This document shows, piece by piece, positions 1-8,532 of a stretch of DNA of 32,507 bases (positions are counted from its first letter, which is position 1; each line of letters starts with the position of its first letter). The stretch covers positions 1 to 32,507 of IMG/VR virus record IMGVR_UViG_3300044987_001487, one strand, 5' to 3'. Both the position numbers and the translations under genes were made by a program. Below the pieces are notes generated by a model. That model was not told the DNA's origin. It was given only the letters and a program-made list of their open reading frames with translations, and made no database searches. The DNA is from a virus.

Positions 1-508
1 TAGCTGGATCTGGTTTTTCATTTTTTGGCATCTCTGCACCCTCCTTATTATCTGTATGATATAGTGCTATGTTTTCACCAGTGTAAATGATAGCTTCTTC
101 ACTTGACTCTTCACCATGACTAATTATAGAGTCAATAAATGCGCCAGGATTTGCACCAGAAAGAACAAGACTTACTTCACGAATTGCTCCATGTAATACA
201 TTACTACCTTGTTGTTTGAGTTTGTTTGCGTAAATTGATAAGGCTGATACATCACCATGCTCAACAAGCTGTTTTGCTGTTTTTCCAGATTCGGTATCAT
301 TAAATACGCAATAGGCATAAACACCTTCATCTCTATTCTCAAGCATAGCATGTCCAAGAATATTGAGAGGGTCGTTGTGTTGGTGATTCCAGACAAGTGG
401 TACAACTTGTCCGTTATTATGCTTAAATGCATCTTTCAGGATAATACGACCATCTGAGCATTTAAGATTATTTCGGGTAGCCCAACCACTGAAATCAAAT
501 CTTTCCAT
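1..508 (-). CDS. Prohead (capsid maturation) protease, HK97 type, 3' end cut by window edge
   Basis: The open frame runs from an ATG at 508 off the left edge, with 169 codons visible. The RBS AAAAAGGAGG lies 9 nt upstream. The protein begins MERFDFSGWATRNNLK and shows features of the HK97/U35 prohead proteases: VPLVWNHQH (about residues 36-44, with a candidate catalytic His), LGHAMLE, VSALSIYAN (candidate catalytic Ser) and REVSLVLSGANPGAFI. The family cleaves scaffold and capsid N termini during head maturation. After about residue 125 the sequence turns acidic (GEESSEEA, EGAEMPKNEKPDP), which is consistent with a scaffold-like or capsid-delta extension, but the rest is outside the window. 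It follows portal by 18 nt, the normal order in this phage class. Confidence 0.88.
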   Translation of the reverse strand, partial: MERFDFSGWATRNNLKCSDGRIILKDAFKHNNGQVVPLVWNHQHNDPLNILGHAMLENRDEGVYAYCVFNDTESGKTAKQLVEHGDVSALSIYANKLKQQGSNVLHGAIREVSLVLSGANPGAFIDSIISHGEESSEEAIIYTGENIALYHTDNKEGAEMPKNEKPDPA

Positions 509-526
509 TTTGAATTTACCTCCTTT

Positions 527-1768
527 TTATGTATTAGTATCTTTAGTTTTATCATCAATTGAATTTGTTGGTAGTCCCTTAGATGGTTCACTTAGATTCT
601 TATTTCTAAGTTCATCTGCTTTCGGATCGTCTGCTGGTCTCATACCTATAACTTGTCTAATTTCATTTGAGGTCATTATCTCATTTCGAGTAAACTTATC
701 AGCAATCTCTGATATCTCATTAACTGGAACAAGTTTAAACGGATCTCTAAATATTGAAATTGATTGTCGTTGAGACCTTGCTGTTTTTGTTAAAAACTTT
801 CTCTTCATTTCATCAATTGCGGCTGAAAGAAGTGGTTCTATTGTTCTATTGTAATAGTTTAGCATTGTCTTCTCATCCGCAGATCCATCTAATATACTCT
901 GGGTAATACCAAGCTGGCTATATAGCATACTCGTTAAGTATTGAACCTGAGTCAATAGATTATTATCAATTGGACGATTTAACTGCGTAATACGTTCCGT
1001 ACCATCAGTATAAGCAATGCCATACTTAGAACCAGATAATTGATCTTCAATGTCTTGTCTTCGCTTATCCGCTTGTTGTTTTCTTTGTTCTGTTTTTATA
1101 ATATATGGTAATTGAATTATTAAGTCCAATTTACCAGAACTACTTTGTTCGTCGACAGCGTCTAAGAGATTTAACTTTCGAATAAGACGTTGCATTATTG
1201 AGTTTGGTTCATTGATGACTGCATAGAGGGGATTTTCTATAATGGCTATTGTACTTTTTTTTAGTAATATATCCTTTTTAACTCCAACTCTATCATCATA
1301 CACCTGAACTTTTACCTGTTGTGGATACCATTCTAAAATCTTACCAGTTCGCATAGATGTTATATCAAATGAACCAGTTATCTTTGGATCAAACGTAGTA
1401 TCAATTGGTACTATGGCTACGCATCCTTCATCCAACATCGACATTATAACATCGTGGATAAAACTTCTATTAGTTTGATCTATATTAGATTCTAAAGATA
1501 GACAAGTATTAAGTCCCGAATCAATGACCGAGATAAATCTATCATTTTGGTCTAGTCGGACGTGTTTTATACTCAATGCTGCGGCATCTAATGCTATCCT
1601 ATTATATACAGATGTTATAATAGATCGTTCATTTCCTCTTGTTAGTCGTGGTCGATCAGGGCGATATGAGTATCCTCTACCGACATCATTATACGCATCA
1701 GTTGGATCTCTATTTAAGAATGCATTCCAGGCATGTTTTAGCCTAGAAGTTATGTTAATATTATCCAT
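527..1768 (-). CDS. Portal protein, HK97-like
   Basis: This 413-residue protein is the size of HK97-type portals, which form the dodecameric DNA channel at one head vertex. Supporting segments are an N-terminal SRLKHAWNAFL, then TRGNERSIITSVYNRIALDAA near residue 45 and a long helical region near residues 190-310. LLTQVQYLTSMLYSQLGI and NYYNRTIEPLLSAAIDEM are typical of the portal stem and wing. The C terminus is polar (NTNT-like tail). RBS AGGGGTGATG precedes an AATTCAAAATGGA start context shared with neighbouring genes. The gene lies directly upstream of the protease and downstream of terminase and structural genes, the expected morphogenesis order. Confidence 0.9.
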   Translation of the reverse strand: MDNINITSRLKHAWNAFLNRDPTDAYNDVGRGYSYRPDRPRLTRGNERSIITSVYNRIALDAAALSIKHVRLDQNDRFISVIDSGLNTCLSLESNIDQTNRSFIHDVIMSMLDEGCVAIVPIDTTFDPKITGSFDITSMRTGKILEWYPQQVKVQVYDDRVGVKKDILLKKSTIAIIENPLYAVINEPNSIMQRLIRKLNLLDAVDEQSSSGKLDLIIQLPYIIKTEQRKQQADKRRQDIEDQLSGSKYGIAYTDGTERITQLNRPIDNNLLTQVQYLTSMLYSQLGITQSILDGSADEKTMLNYYNRTIEPLLSAAIDEMKRKFLTKTARSQRQSISIFRDPFKLVPVNEISEIADKFTRNEIMTSNEIRQVIGMRPADDPKADELRNKNLSEPSKGLPTNSIDDKTKDTNT

Positions 1769-1799
1769 TTTGAATTCATCACCCCTAAATCAATATAGA

Positions 1800-2786
1800 T
1801 CAATAGACGCTACCAAGAGAAATCCTTCTCCAGTTCTTTCCGGTTGTTGTGTTGGTATCAATGCAGTGATATAAGTAGGAATCATCAATCATAAATTGAT
1901 TTTCACTTCCAACAGTACCATCAACACCACCACTTAGAGTTGTAGCTCCAGCAGCAAATGCACCATTAACCATTGTCTCACCAATCTGTATTGCATTTCC
2001 AACTACGCCAGCAACATCAGCTGTTAAATCTACGGTATTACCAACACCATCTGCTGCTCCAACTCCCTGTGTATCATCAGCAGTTATTGCGGCAACTAAC
2101 GCAGTAACAGCATTTGCGGCGGAACAATCAGCACCAGAACCTAAAGTCGCAGCCGAAAAGACATTAGTTAATGCTGTAAATGTTTCGACAGTTCCTATTG
2201 CGTTTCCGGAAGTTCCACCAATAAGTGCAGTAATTACACAATCGTCAGACGCAAACTCACCAGCGCTCACTAGCATGTTTGGTTCATTAAATTCATCAGT
2301 TCCATTTATAGCTGCTACAATTGCCGCTTGAGCAGATGCCAAGTCGGTACCTATGGATATTTCACCATCTGCGGTATCAGTGTTATTTGGAACAAACGTA
2401 TAAACTTTTCCACCAATAGTCATTGTGTTACCACTCGTTGGTTGAGTATCGACTGTCAAGGTATTGGATGCTTTGGTTACATGCGATGTAATATCCACCC
2501 CAATATTTGTTTCAGCGGTTTTTGTTTGGTCGTCGTCAGCTAGAAATTCGTATACATTACTTCCAGATATTGCTGGATTGTTAATTGTTACTTTTTCTCC
2601 ATCTTTAACAACCCCCGAGATAGTTAGTACTTTACTAGCGTTAACCGCATTTACAGGTGTTCCTTTACTAGCAATACCATTTAAGGTGCTTATGATTGTT
2701 TGAATTTTTGTTCCAAACATCATTGCTTTAGTATTATTGTTAATACTATTAATTTGTTGGATTTGTTCTGATGATACATTATTCAT
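1800..2786 (-). CDS. Beta-rich virion structural protein (putative head fibre/decoration protein)
   Basis: The protein has 328 residues counted from the ATG with RBS AAAGGGTGG. A GTG four codons upstream overlaps that RBS and is less likely. It is low in charge and rich in Ala, Gly, Thr and Val. It contains related segments: GNTMTIGGKVYTFVPNNTD followed by a GGTSGNAIGTVETFT block, and then a second GVVGNAIQIGETMVNGAF block ending in GGVDGT. The C-terminal part (ENQFMIDDSYLYHCI and KNWRRISLGS) resembles the end domains of phage head-fibre and tail-associated proteins. No enzyme motif is visible. The position between the tagged head-module proteins and portal supports a virion part, but which surface it decorates is unknown. 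Confidence 0.6.
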   Translation of the reverse strand: MNNVSSEQIQQINSINNNTKAMMFGTKIQTIISTLNGIASKGTPVNAVNASKVLTISGVVKDGEKVTINNPAISGSNVYEFLADDDQTKTAETNIGVDITSHVTKASNTLTVDTQPTSGNTMTIGGKVYTFVPNNTDTADGEISIGTDLASAQAAIVAAINGTDEFNEPNMLVSAGEFASDDCVITALIGGTSGNAIGTVETFTALTNVFSAATLGSGADCSAANAVTALVAAITADDTQGVGAADGVGNTVDLTADVAGVVGNAIQIGETMVNGAFAAGATTLSGGVDGTVGSENQFMIDDSYLYHCIDTNTTTGKNWRRISLGSVY

Positions 2787-2830
2787 TTTGTATGCCACCC
2801 TTTCTTTTTATAATATTCCATTTTGAATTT

Positions 2831-3913
2831 TTATAAGTTCATTTTATCTAATAAATAATCCACGGCAACATTACCAACACCCACAATTTCTTTAACTGAT
2901 TCGTCGTGGGTTTTTCCCTCATCCATTTTAGAACTAACTCTTGAAATTTGGGATGTAGATAATCTGTGAGTTTGCCAATCGCTCGCTAAATCTTTTAGAG
3001 TATAATTTTTATTCAAATCAAACTTGTCTTTCTCCAACTGTCGAGCATGTTGAGATGCTCTCTTTATTAGATCCGGAGATAGTTTCTCAGATCCAATACG
3101 TCCAGGCATTGTTAAGTCTCTAATTACCTTTTTTACAATGGTTCTTCGGTATGCATTGTATACTTCGGATGCTGACAATTCTCTAACTTTAACACGCCCA
3201 ATAGATTGTGCTGTATTAAACATTATAATAGGGGCTTGAGCTTTAAATGTGGACAATCGAATATCATTCTCATCTGGAATTGCATCGTATCCCTTTTTCG
3301 ATAATGTGTCGTAGTACTTTTCTATGACATGACCGTGTGGAGAGTGAGTCCCCACCGATAAAGCATCATTGAATTTTTCATAGGCATCTGTTAATTGACG
3401 CTTGTCTTTTAAATCAAATCCAGATTTTTCTTTTCGTCCATACCGCGATACCTCATGATCGTTTATAAGATTCATGACACCAGCTTTATCATCATTATAT
3501 AGTTTAGAAAACTCTTTAAGTCTGGTTTCTTTTGATGGTATTCTTATATCTTTTTTAGCAACCATGGATAATTCTTTTAATGATACGTCACCCGTCTCCT
3601 TCAATAAACTCTGAACTCTCATCCTTCCTAAAACACCCTTATATAAATCTTTATCGGCTGTTTTATATGAAGTATAAACTCCTTTTGTGTATCCGGAATT
3701 GGATGAAGTGACAATACGTTGAAAAGTAGTTCCTTTGTTTAATACGATATCTTCTTTATTCTTGTCGCGGGAATTGGTTTTGTATCCGAGTTGTTTTAGA
3801 CTCCTACGAACCCCCCAACGCATTCCCTTTACCCCAAAATGTAATAGATAGTACCCCTCAATAGAGTCATCTTCATCGGAGTGTACAAGTATGTATTCTT
3901 TTGGGTATTCCAT
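2831..3913 (-). CDS. Head-module protein with HFGVKGMRWG motif; possible ADP-ribosyltransferase-like fold
   Basis: This is a 360-residue basic protein. Residues 25-34 carry the H-F-G-V-K-G-M-R-W-G motif shared with the products of 3957-4778 and 6564-6995. It continues with KGTTFQRI (R66), GVYTSYKTADKDLYKGV (80-94), and later GYDAIPDEND followed by APIIMFN near residues 228-253. An Arg near a first strand, a Y-T-S-Y segment and a late GYDAI...P-I-I-M-F block are a layout I associate with ADP-ribosyltransferase-fold domains fused to phage head proteins, but no clear catalytic E-x-E is visible. That reading is inference only. It lies between terminase and portal, so a minor or internal head protein is likely. 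Confidence 0.45.
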   Translation of the reverse strand: MEYPKEYILVHSDEDDSIEGYYLLHFGVKGMRWGVRRSLKQLGYKTNSRDKNKEDIVLNKGTTFQRIVTSSNSGYTKGVYTSYKTADKDLYKGVLGRMRVQSLLKETGDVSLKELSMVAKKDIRIPSKETRLKEFSKLYNDDKAGVMNLINDHEVSRYGRKEKSGFDLKDKRQLTDAYEKFNDALSVGTHSPHGHVIEKYYDTLSKKGYDAIPDENDIRLSTFKAQAPIIMFNTAQSIGRVKVRELSASEVYNAYRRTIVKKVIRDLTMPGRIGSEKLSPDLIKRASQHARQLEKDKFDLNKNYTLKDLASDWQTHRLSTSQISRVSSKMDEGKTHDESVKEIVGVGNVAVDYLLDKMNL

Positions 3914-3956
3914 TTTGAATTATTCACCACCTTTATAATCGGATTACCATCCATTT

Positions 3957-4778
3957 CTATTTTTTAACTCGAAGGTATAAATCTCCAATTGATCCATCAT
4001 TATCGGTTACCCATTCGAGCGTGCTCTTTTTGGGCGGCTTTAATTCATTGACTCTTTTATTAAGTTGTTCAGCAATTTTACGATTAACTTTGGCACCATA
4101 TTCCTTAGATGATCCCGCTTTCTCCCAGTCAATGTTTTTGTAAATGTCTCGGATATTCTCATCTTTGATTTGTTCGAGAAAAATGTTGTTCTCGTTCTTT
4201 TTAGCCCATTTAGAATCTTTTTTCTCAGCCACTTTTGCGTCTACGCGATCGTTAACATCTTTTAATTCTTTTGTAGTTTGGTAAGCATACATCCTTCGAG
4301 CTTGAGTCCCTATTTTTTCTTCTCTAATTGATTCGTTTGCCGCTTTACTTGTTAATATTGGATGTAGTGTCGAATTCTTTGTTTGTCTGCCTAATTCTTT
4401 AAATCTTTCAGAAATGGGATGGCTAACATCCTTTATGTCTTTATTTTTTTTAGCAGTCTTTTCTTCTGCTATTTGCATGTATCTACTAGCATTATTTTTA
4501 GCTTGTTTTTCCATAAACTTACCAAATTTTGCTAAAGGCGAATTCATATATGGATCTCCATATTTTTCTACCCTTTTTGAATATGTGCTTTTTGTTGTTT
4601 TGTATTTTTGTCTAAAATCGTTATCTGACATTTTATTAAAATCGTTTTTTACTTTTTTAGTAACAGAACTGTCACTAGGCGTAATTTTAAGGTGTGTTGC
4701 GGTTCTACGACCCCATTTCATACCAAGAACTCCATAGTGACAAATTTCATTTGATTGTAAATGATTATACGTCCACAT
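3957..4778 (-). CDS. Basic helical head-module protein with HYGVLGMKWGRR motif
   Basis: This 273-residue, Lys-rich, mainly helical protein carries H14-Y-G-V-L-G-M-K-W-G-R-R near the N terminus. The segment NKMSDNDFRQKYKTTKSTY follows at about residue 48. No enzymatic motif is seen. RBS GGGGGAGG fixes the ATG at 4778. The gene sits between the large terminase and the second tagged protein (2831-3913). High basicity, predicted helices and the position suggest a scaffold-like, DNA-associated or packaged internal head protein. The function is unknown; the motif is the best clue to its family. Confidence 0.55.
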   Translation of the reverse strand: MWTYNHLQSNEICHYGVLGMKWGRRTATHLKITPSDSSVTKKVKNDFNKMSDNDFRQKYKTTKSTYSKRVEKYGDPYMNSPLAKFGKFMEKQAKNNASRYMQIAEEKTAKKNKDIKDVSHPISERFKELGRQTKNSTLHPILTSKAANESIREEKIGTQARRMYAYQTTKELKDVNDRVDAKVAEKKDSKWAKKNENNIFLEQIKDENIRDIYKNIDWEKAGSSKEYGAKVNRKIAEQLNKRVNELKPPKKSTLEWVTDNDGSIGDLYLRVKK

Positions 4779-4803
4779 CTTTTATATTACCTCCCCCTTT
4801 TTT

Positions 4804-6549
4804 TTATTCAAATGCATCTTTGTTTAATTTATATGCTATATAAGCATCCATCATAGCAGCAACTGAGTCTATTTTTTGATCTGCTCTCTTTTTGAGTAGT
4901 TTTCGATTCCCATTTGTATCCTGAAGAGTAATACAATTACCCATTGCAAACGTCATTAAATCTTCATCAAATAATAACATTCTCTCTTCTGATAGTTTCT
5001 TTAATTCACCTAAAGGAACAGATTCTGTTTTTGCTCCTTGAATTACCTTCTCTACTCCAAACGGTCCGTTTTCAGAAGTCCATCTATCGACAAATTCTTT
5101 AGCATTATATGGGTCAAATCCAAAACATCGAACATCATATCCGCACTCATTGATGTGATTGTCTAAATCTTCATAGACTTGCATCATATCAAGAACGGTT
5201 CCCTCTAAAACTATTAAACTACCCTCATTCATAAATTGATCGTACTTTATTCTCATGGCAGCTGGTAATTTCATAAGAGTTAGTGATGATATATAGTTCC
5301 GAGTCTTAACGCCAAAACATCCATTTGATAGTGGAAAGAGAAATGTAAACGCACAGAAGTCATCACCTTGCGAAAGGTCTCCACCCAATGAACATGGCAT
5401 TTGCCAGAACGTACGTTTTTTATGTGGAAGTGTTTCCTCATAAGTAAAGTAATATGTATAACCTTCCATGGGAATTCCAAAACGCTTAGCCAAGATATCG
5501 TTTCTTGCAGCCGGCGCTTTCTCTGCTCTTTCGACATCAAGTTGATATGTTTCATAACTAACAGTTTTTCCTAAATTAGGATTTGCTTTTAGCCACATCT
5601 CTGGATCTGCAACCTCGTCGATCGAATCTAGTTTATACCACCAAATAGAAACATGGGGATTAATGTAATCACCTTTTAGTATGTCTGATAATTCCATTTT
5701 GATTGTATCGCCGCTACCATTACGGACTGTACCTTCCGAACTAGTTGCAACAATTAGATAGTCATCAACTTTAGATGCTCCTTGTTCTATTGCTCCTATA
5801 ACATCTTCCCTTATGTCGCCAGACAGCCATTCGTCGACAGTAGCAATTTTAACTCTTAATCCCTGGAGTTTGTGTATGGACATTGGTCTAATCTCTAGAA
5901 TAGAACCAGTAAGAAAATTTTCAATACCCTTTTTTGTTGCTACTAATTTCATTCGATTAGCTTTTGAACCAGTTGTGTTTTGTAATGATCCTTCAGTTAG
6001 AAATTTGAATAGGGGTCCTTTTGATCTCGTGATTGCTGTTCTGATAGGGGACATTACTTCTTCCGCTTGTTTCATTGTTGGTGCGGTAGTAATTTGATGG
6101 GTGGTGGTTGTGTCAACATTTTCAAAGTATGATTGAATGCATGAATCATATAAAGACTTGGCGGCACCTCTTCCAACAACTAGATATTGTTTATTTATCA
6201 ATCGTTTCTTTACTGATTTTTTAATGTATTGTCCTCCATGTCCATCGGGATTTGGTCGGTATACGCTTCGTTCAACAAAATAATACCATCCAAATACTTG
6301 TTCTCCCCATAGTTTAAAACTATCTAGTAGGTATAAATCAGAGCCATCAGTTAGTGTTAATTCTTCCTCGCAATAACGTATCCATCCTTCAACCGCTCCC
6401 TCATCGTAATATATTCCTGGATTAGCAATTAAATCGTCTATTCGATTCATCTCCATAGAGATTTCTTTACATACGGGTATCTCTCCTCGAATTACTGCAT
6501 CGCGAAATACACCATAGTATTTTGGTACGGCAGTGTTTGATAGAGCCAT
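4804..6549 (-). CDS. terL: Terminase large subunit (packaging ATPase/nuclease)
   Basis: This 581-residue protein has the two domains of HK97-type large terminases, which pump DNA into the prohead and cut concatemers. ATPase: VVGRGAAKS (Walker A-like, K131), TVDEW (Walker B, D239-E240) and VATSSEG (coupling motif). Nuclease: GGDLSQGDD (D391), FGFDPYNAKEFVDRW near residue 475, and KIDSVAAMMDAY (D561) for metal binding. The Walker A is a degenerate form, as is common for terminases. RBS CAGGAG fixes the ATG at 6549. An HYG-motif protein precedes it, and the small terminase lies four genes upstream. Confidence 0.95.
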   Translation of the reverse strand: MALSNTAVPKYYGVFRDAVIRGEIPVCKEISMEMNRIDDLIANPGIYYDEGAVEGWIRYCEEELTLTDGSDLYLLDSFKLWGEQVFGWYYFVERSVYRPNPDGHGGQYIKKSVKKRLINKQYLVVGRGAAKSLYDSCIQSYFENVDTTTTHQITTAPTMKQAEEVMSPIRTAITRSKGPLFKFLTEGSLQNTTGSKANRMKLVATKKGIENFLTGSILEIRPMSIHKLQGLRVKIATVDEWLSGDIREDVIGAIEQGASKVDDYLIVATSSEGTVRNGSGDTIKMELSDILKGDYINPHVSIWWYKLDSIDEVADPEMWLKANPNLGKTVSYETYQLDVERAEKAPAARNDILAKRFGIPMEGYTYYFTYEETLPHKKRTFWQMPCSLGGDLSQGDDFCAFTFLFPLSNGCFGVKTRNYISSLTLMKLPAAMRIKYDQFMNEGSLIVLEGTVLDMMQVYEDLDNHINECGYDVRCFGFDPYNAKEFVDRWTSENGPFGVEKVIQGAKTESVPLGELKKLSEERMLLFDEDLMTFAMGNCITLQDTNGNRKLLKKRADQKIDSVAAMMDAYIAYKLNKDAFE

Positions 6550-6563
6550 AATTATTTCTCCTG

Positions 6564-6995
6564 TTACGATTTTAATTGTTTGATCACTAATGCCATACCC
6601 AATGCGGTACTTCCAATAGCTAATACGCTACCGGCAATATCTAATGTTTGATCGATGTATTCTTTCCCTTTGGTAACTGATTTATCCGAGTATGACGCAT
6701 ATGATTGTTCGAGGCTAAATCGTTCTATATGTTTCCTAATCTCATCATTAGACATTGTGCTTAAATCAACTCTATTTTTGGTGTTTCTAAATTTAGATAG
6801 ACTCTGATTAATATTTTTTACTTCGGTTGTTACGGACTTTGCAGAATCAACGTATGCTTTCTTTTTAGATAATGATTCTTTTGTTTCTGGTTGACGATCC
6901 TTTTTTTTAGTTGACCCAGAAGAATCATTACTAGCTCGACGGCGTCCCCATTTCATTCCGAGGATACCATAGTGTTTTAATTCATTAGTATTCAT
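6564..6995 (-). CDS. Small head-module protein with HYGILGMKWGRRR motif and C-terminal membrane segment
   Basis: The start is placed at the ATG at 6995 (MNTNELKHYG) because TAGGAGG lies 8 nt upstream; an alternative upstream start in the same frame lacks this. The 143-residue protein has the tag motif at residues 8-18, then a Lys/Ser-rich linker. Next comes STMSNDEIRKHIERFSLEQSY, a helical segment seen in related Firmicutes phage proteins with this motif. One hydrophobic segment follows (about 114-137, DIAGSVLAIGSTALGMALVI). It sits between the connector and large terminase genes. A small internal or membrane-interacting head protein is plausible, but there is no function I can assign. Confidence 0.55.
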   Translation of the reverse strand: MNTNELKHYGILGMKWGRRRASNDSSGSTKKKDRQPETKESLSKKKAYVDSAKSVTTEVKNINQSLSKFRNTKNRVDLSTMSNDEIRKHIERFSLEQSYASYSDKSVTKGKEYIDQTLDIAGSVLAIGSTALGMALVIKQLKS

Positions 6996-7006
6996 TATAA
7001 TTCCTC

Positions 7007-7351
7007 CTAACTTGTAAGTATTGACTCGGCGTCTTGTTGTAGTCGCCATTCAAGCTCACTGATTCGTTCTTTAAAAGCTTCTACAATCACAGAACTAGAT
7101 GGTGGATCAAATATTAGACGAACCTTTAGGTAAACATATGTTTGTATATTACCTAATAACGACTCTTCTTCCGTGAAATCATCCCACATATCTGTTTTAT
7201 CGGTGATAGAAAAACCAGTCGTTGGGCCGACTCCAATCTGTCTTAACATGCTCAACGCTGAATTTATATGTATTGTAATGTCTGGATCAAAGTGTACATC
7301 TTCTTCATTAATTCCTAATAATTTCTTAATATCAGTTAATATGCTACTCAT
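7007..7351 (-). CDS. Head-tail connector (HK97 gp6-like adaptor)
   Basis: This 114-residue helical protein has the pattern of gp6-like connectors, which form a ring below the portal. ILTDIKKLLGI is followed by an acidic stretch, then ITIHINSALSMLRQIGVGP, WDDF, a helix with YVYLKVRLIFDPP, and VEAFKERISELEWRLQQDAE at the C terminus. RBS AGAGGAG lies close to the ATG. It is placed upstream of the large terminase, whereas connectors in many HK97-like genomes follow the capsid gene, so the gene order is unusual but the sequence match is good. Confidence 0.75.
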   Translation of the reverse strand: MSSILTDIKKLLGINEEDVHFDPDITIHINSALSMLRQIGVGPTTGFSITDKTDMWDDFTEEESLLGNIQTYVYLKVRLIFDPPSSSVIVEAFKERISELEWRLQQDAESILTS

Positions 7352-7369
7352 TATAATTCTCCTCTACTA

Positions 7370-7579
7370 TTAAATCGTTAGGTACTTTTTAATACAAAAC
7401 CCTTCAAGACCAGATACACTACAAATCTTATAATATTCGTCCGTTGATTCGTCTTCTATAATTACAACTTCTGTAAAACGATCGAGAGTAAATATTATTG
7501 TCGCGTCGGGTTTGGGCTCCTCACGAATATTGAGTGATAGGCAATTATTAACCATGCCGATTTTAATATTATCTTCCAT
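7370..7579 (-). CDS. Small bacterial SH3-like domain protein
   Basis: This 69-residue protein consists of one SH3b-like domain: LSLNIREEPKPDATIIFTL, a short variable loop, VVIIEDE, EYYKICSVSG, then EGFCIKKYL. This matches the repeating pattern of bacterial SH3 domains (LNVRSGPS..., V..., W.KV...G..GWV...YL). Such domains usually bind peptidoglycan or protein ligands. RBS GAAGGAG precedes the ATG at 7579. There is no signal peptide. Its place in the packaging module, between HNH and connector, suggests a virion or assembly role, but this is not established. Confidence 0.6.
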   Translation of the reverse strand: MEDNIKIGMVNNCLSLNIREEPKPDATIIFTLDRFTEVVIIEDESTDEYYKICSVSGLEGFCIKKYLTI

Positions 7580-7594
7580 TTTGTTTACTCTCCT

Positions 7595-8011
7595 TCATGT
7601 ATGTCGCCACGGACAAGTGTCGTTTTTCTTTCGTTCGATTGGTGTTCTTGATAACAGATTTTTATCGCCATATGTTATAGCATTATGTGTACAATGTGTA
7701 GTAGAAATTAAGAATTCAGGATTCAATAGAAAATCACTATTACTTTCTATGTCTTTTATTGAAATGGGATTCATATGATGTATTAAAATTCTTTCATAAA
7801 TTTCATAACCATCTACACCAAGATCACAACCATTATCTCGTAATATTACTGTATTCCTAACTATCTTCCATTCTTGTGATTTGTAAAATTTTTGATTAAT
7901 AAATCTGTCAAACCCAAATGTTTCTTCTCCAACGGCTCCATTTAATTTTAAATATTGGAAGCGTTCCTCAAAAGTCAATAGTCTAGATAATTCCTTGTAT
8001 GTTCTAATCAT
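7595..8011 (-). CDS. HNH endonuclease associated with terminase
   Basis: The chosen ATG at 8011 gives 138 residues. GAGGTGATT lies 8 nt upstream and the start overlaps the small-terminase stop by 8 nt; an earlier in-frame start would overlap further. The HNH fold is visible: KSQEWKIVRNTVILRDNG, then ILIHHMNPI (H78-H79), LLNPEFLISTTHCTHNAITYG (N98, H106, H109-N110). HNH proteins encoded next to terminases are known to be required for cos cleavage in several phages, which supports a cos-type mechanism here. There is no C4 zinc pair around the core. Confidence 0.8.
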   Translation of the reverse strand: MIRTYKELSRLLTFEERFQYLKLNGAVGEETFGFDRFINQKFYKSQEWKIVRNTVILRDNGCDLGVDGYEIYERILIHHMNPISIKDIESNSDFLLNPEFLISTTHCTHNAITYGDKNLLSRTPIERKKNDTCPWRHT

Positions 8012-8342
8012 CTTCGGAATCACCTCGTCCACTATAACTTCGCATTGCATTAATTGCATTGGAATAAAGTTCTTCCATTACTTGGGATGATTGTAGCGCT
8101 TTGGTTTTAGCATCCATCAAGTCTTTCTGTTTCTCAAGAATCTCTAATTCTTTTCGTTCTCTTGTTGACCCCAGCTTTAAATAATGAGTTATGACCTGAG
8201 AAGAAGCAGTACCTTCTAATAACTGTCTCTCGGCAAGGTCCACAGCCAAGGATATTAATTGATTTTCCCTAGCCTCAGGAGTTAAAGCTGGTCTCCTCTT
8301 TTGTATTGTCTCAGAAGAGTTTACAGCTCTAGCGTTTCTCAC
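8004..8342 (-). CDS. Putative terminase small subunit
   Basis: This 112-residue protein starts at GTG 8342, with GAGGAGG 9 nt upstream. It is helical: RRPALTPEARENQLISLAVDLAERQLLEGTASSQ, then VITHYLKLGSTRERKELEILEKQK and a C-terminal AMRSYSG followed by acidic residues. This pattern is familiar from the first gene of Firmicutes phage packaging modules. I take it as the DNA-recognising small terminase from its size and its position just after a non-coding structured segment and before HNH and the large terminase. A classical HTH is not obvious, so the function is inferred from context. Confidence 0.6.
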   Translation of the reverse strand: MRNARAVNSSETIQKRRPALTPEARENQLISLAVDLAERQLLEGTASSQVITHYLKLGSTRERKELEILEKQKDLMDAKTKALQSSQVMEELYSNAINAMRSYSGRGDSEDD

Positions 8343-8421
8343 CCTTTCCGACCTCCTCTCGATTAGATGTATAGTAGTTTTCTTATGAACATTATGTGTT
8401 ATTATAGACTTTTAGTATGGT

Positions 8422-8532
8422 TTACACATAACACTTAAACGAACTCGCATGGTTATATGATTCTTTAGTTGAAAGGAGATAAAGAATAAAGAAGGAAGTA
8501 CCCATACGAGCTCCTTTAAAGGCTATGTGTAA
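8422..8532. repeat. Imperfect inverted repeat with 31-nt arms
   Basis: Arms 8422-8452 and 8502-8532 pair over 31 aligned positions with six mismatches. The outer 9 bp (TTACACATA / TATGTGTAA) are exact, and there is a second strong block (ACTCGCATGG against CCATACGAGCT). The 49-nt loop is purine-rich on the plus strand and includes GAAAGGAG. In RNA from the minus strand this would be a long stem-loop just ahead of the small terminase gene; in DNA it could be a terminase recognition site. No open frame with a usual start follows the GAAAGGAG. Confidence 0.6.

Noticed and set aside
172-432. Minus-strand open frame in another frame inside the prohead protease
   Set aside because: The protease frame is continuous with clear family motifs; this one is a shadow.
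1524-1874. Plus-strand open frame over portal and its upstream gene
   Set aside because: It is a shadow of two well-supported minus-strand genes.
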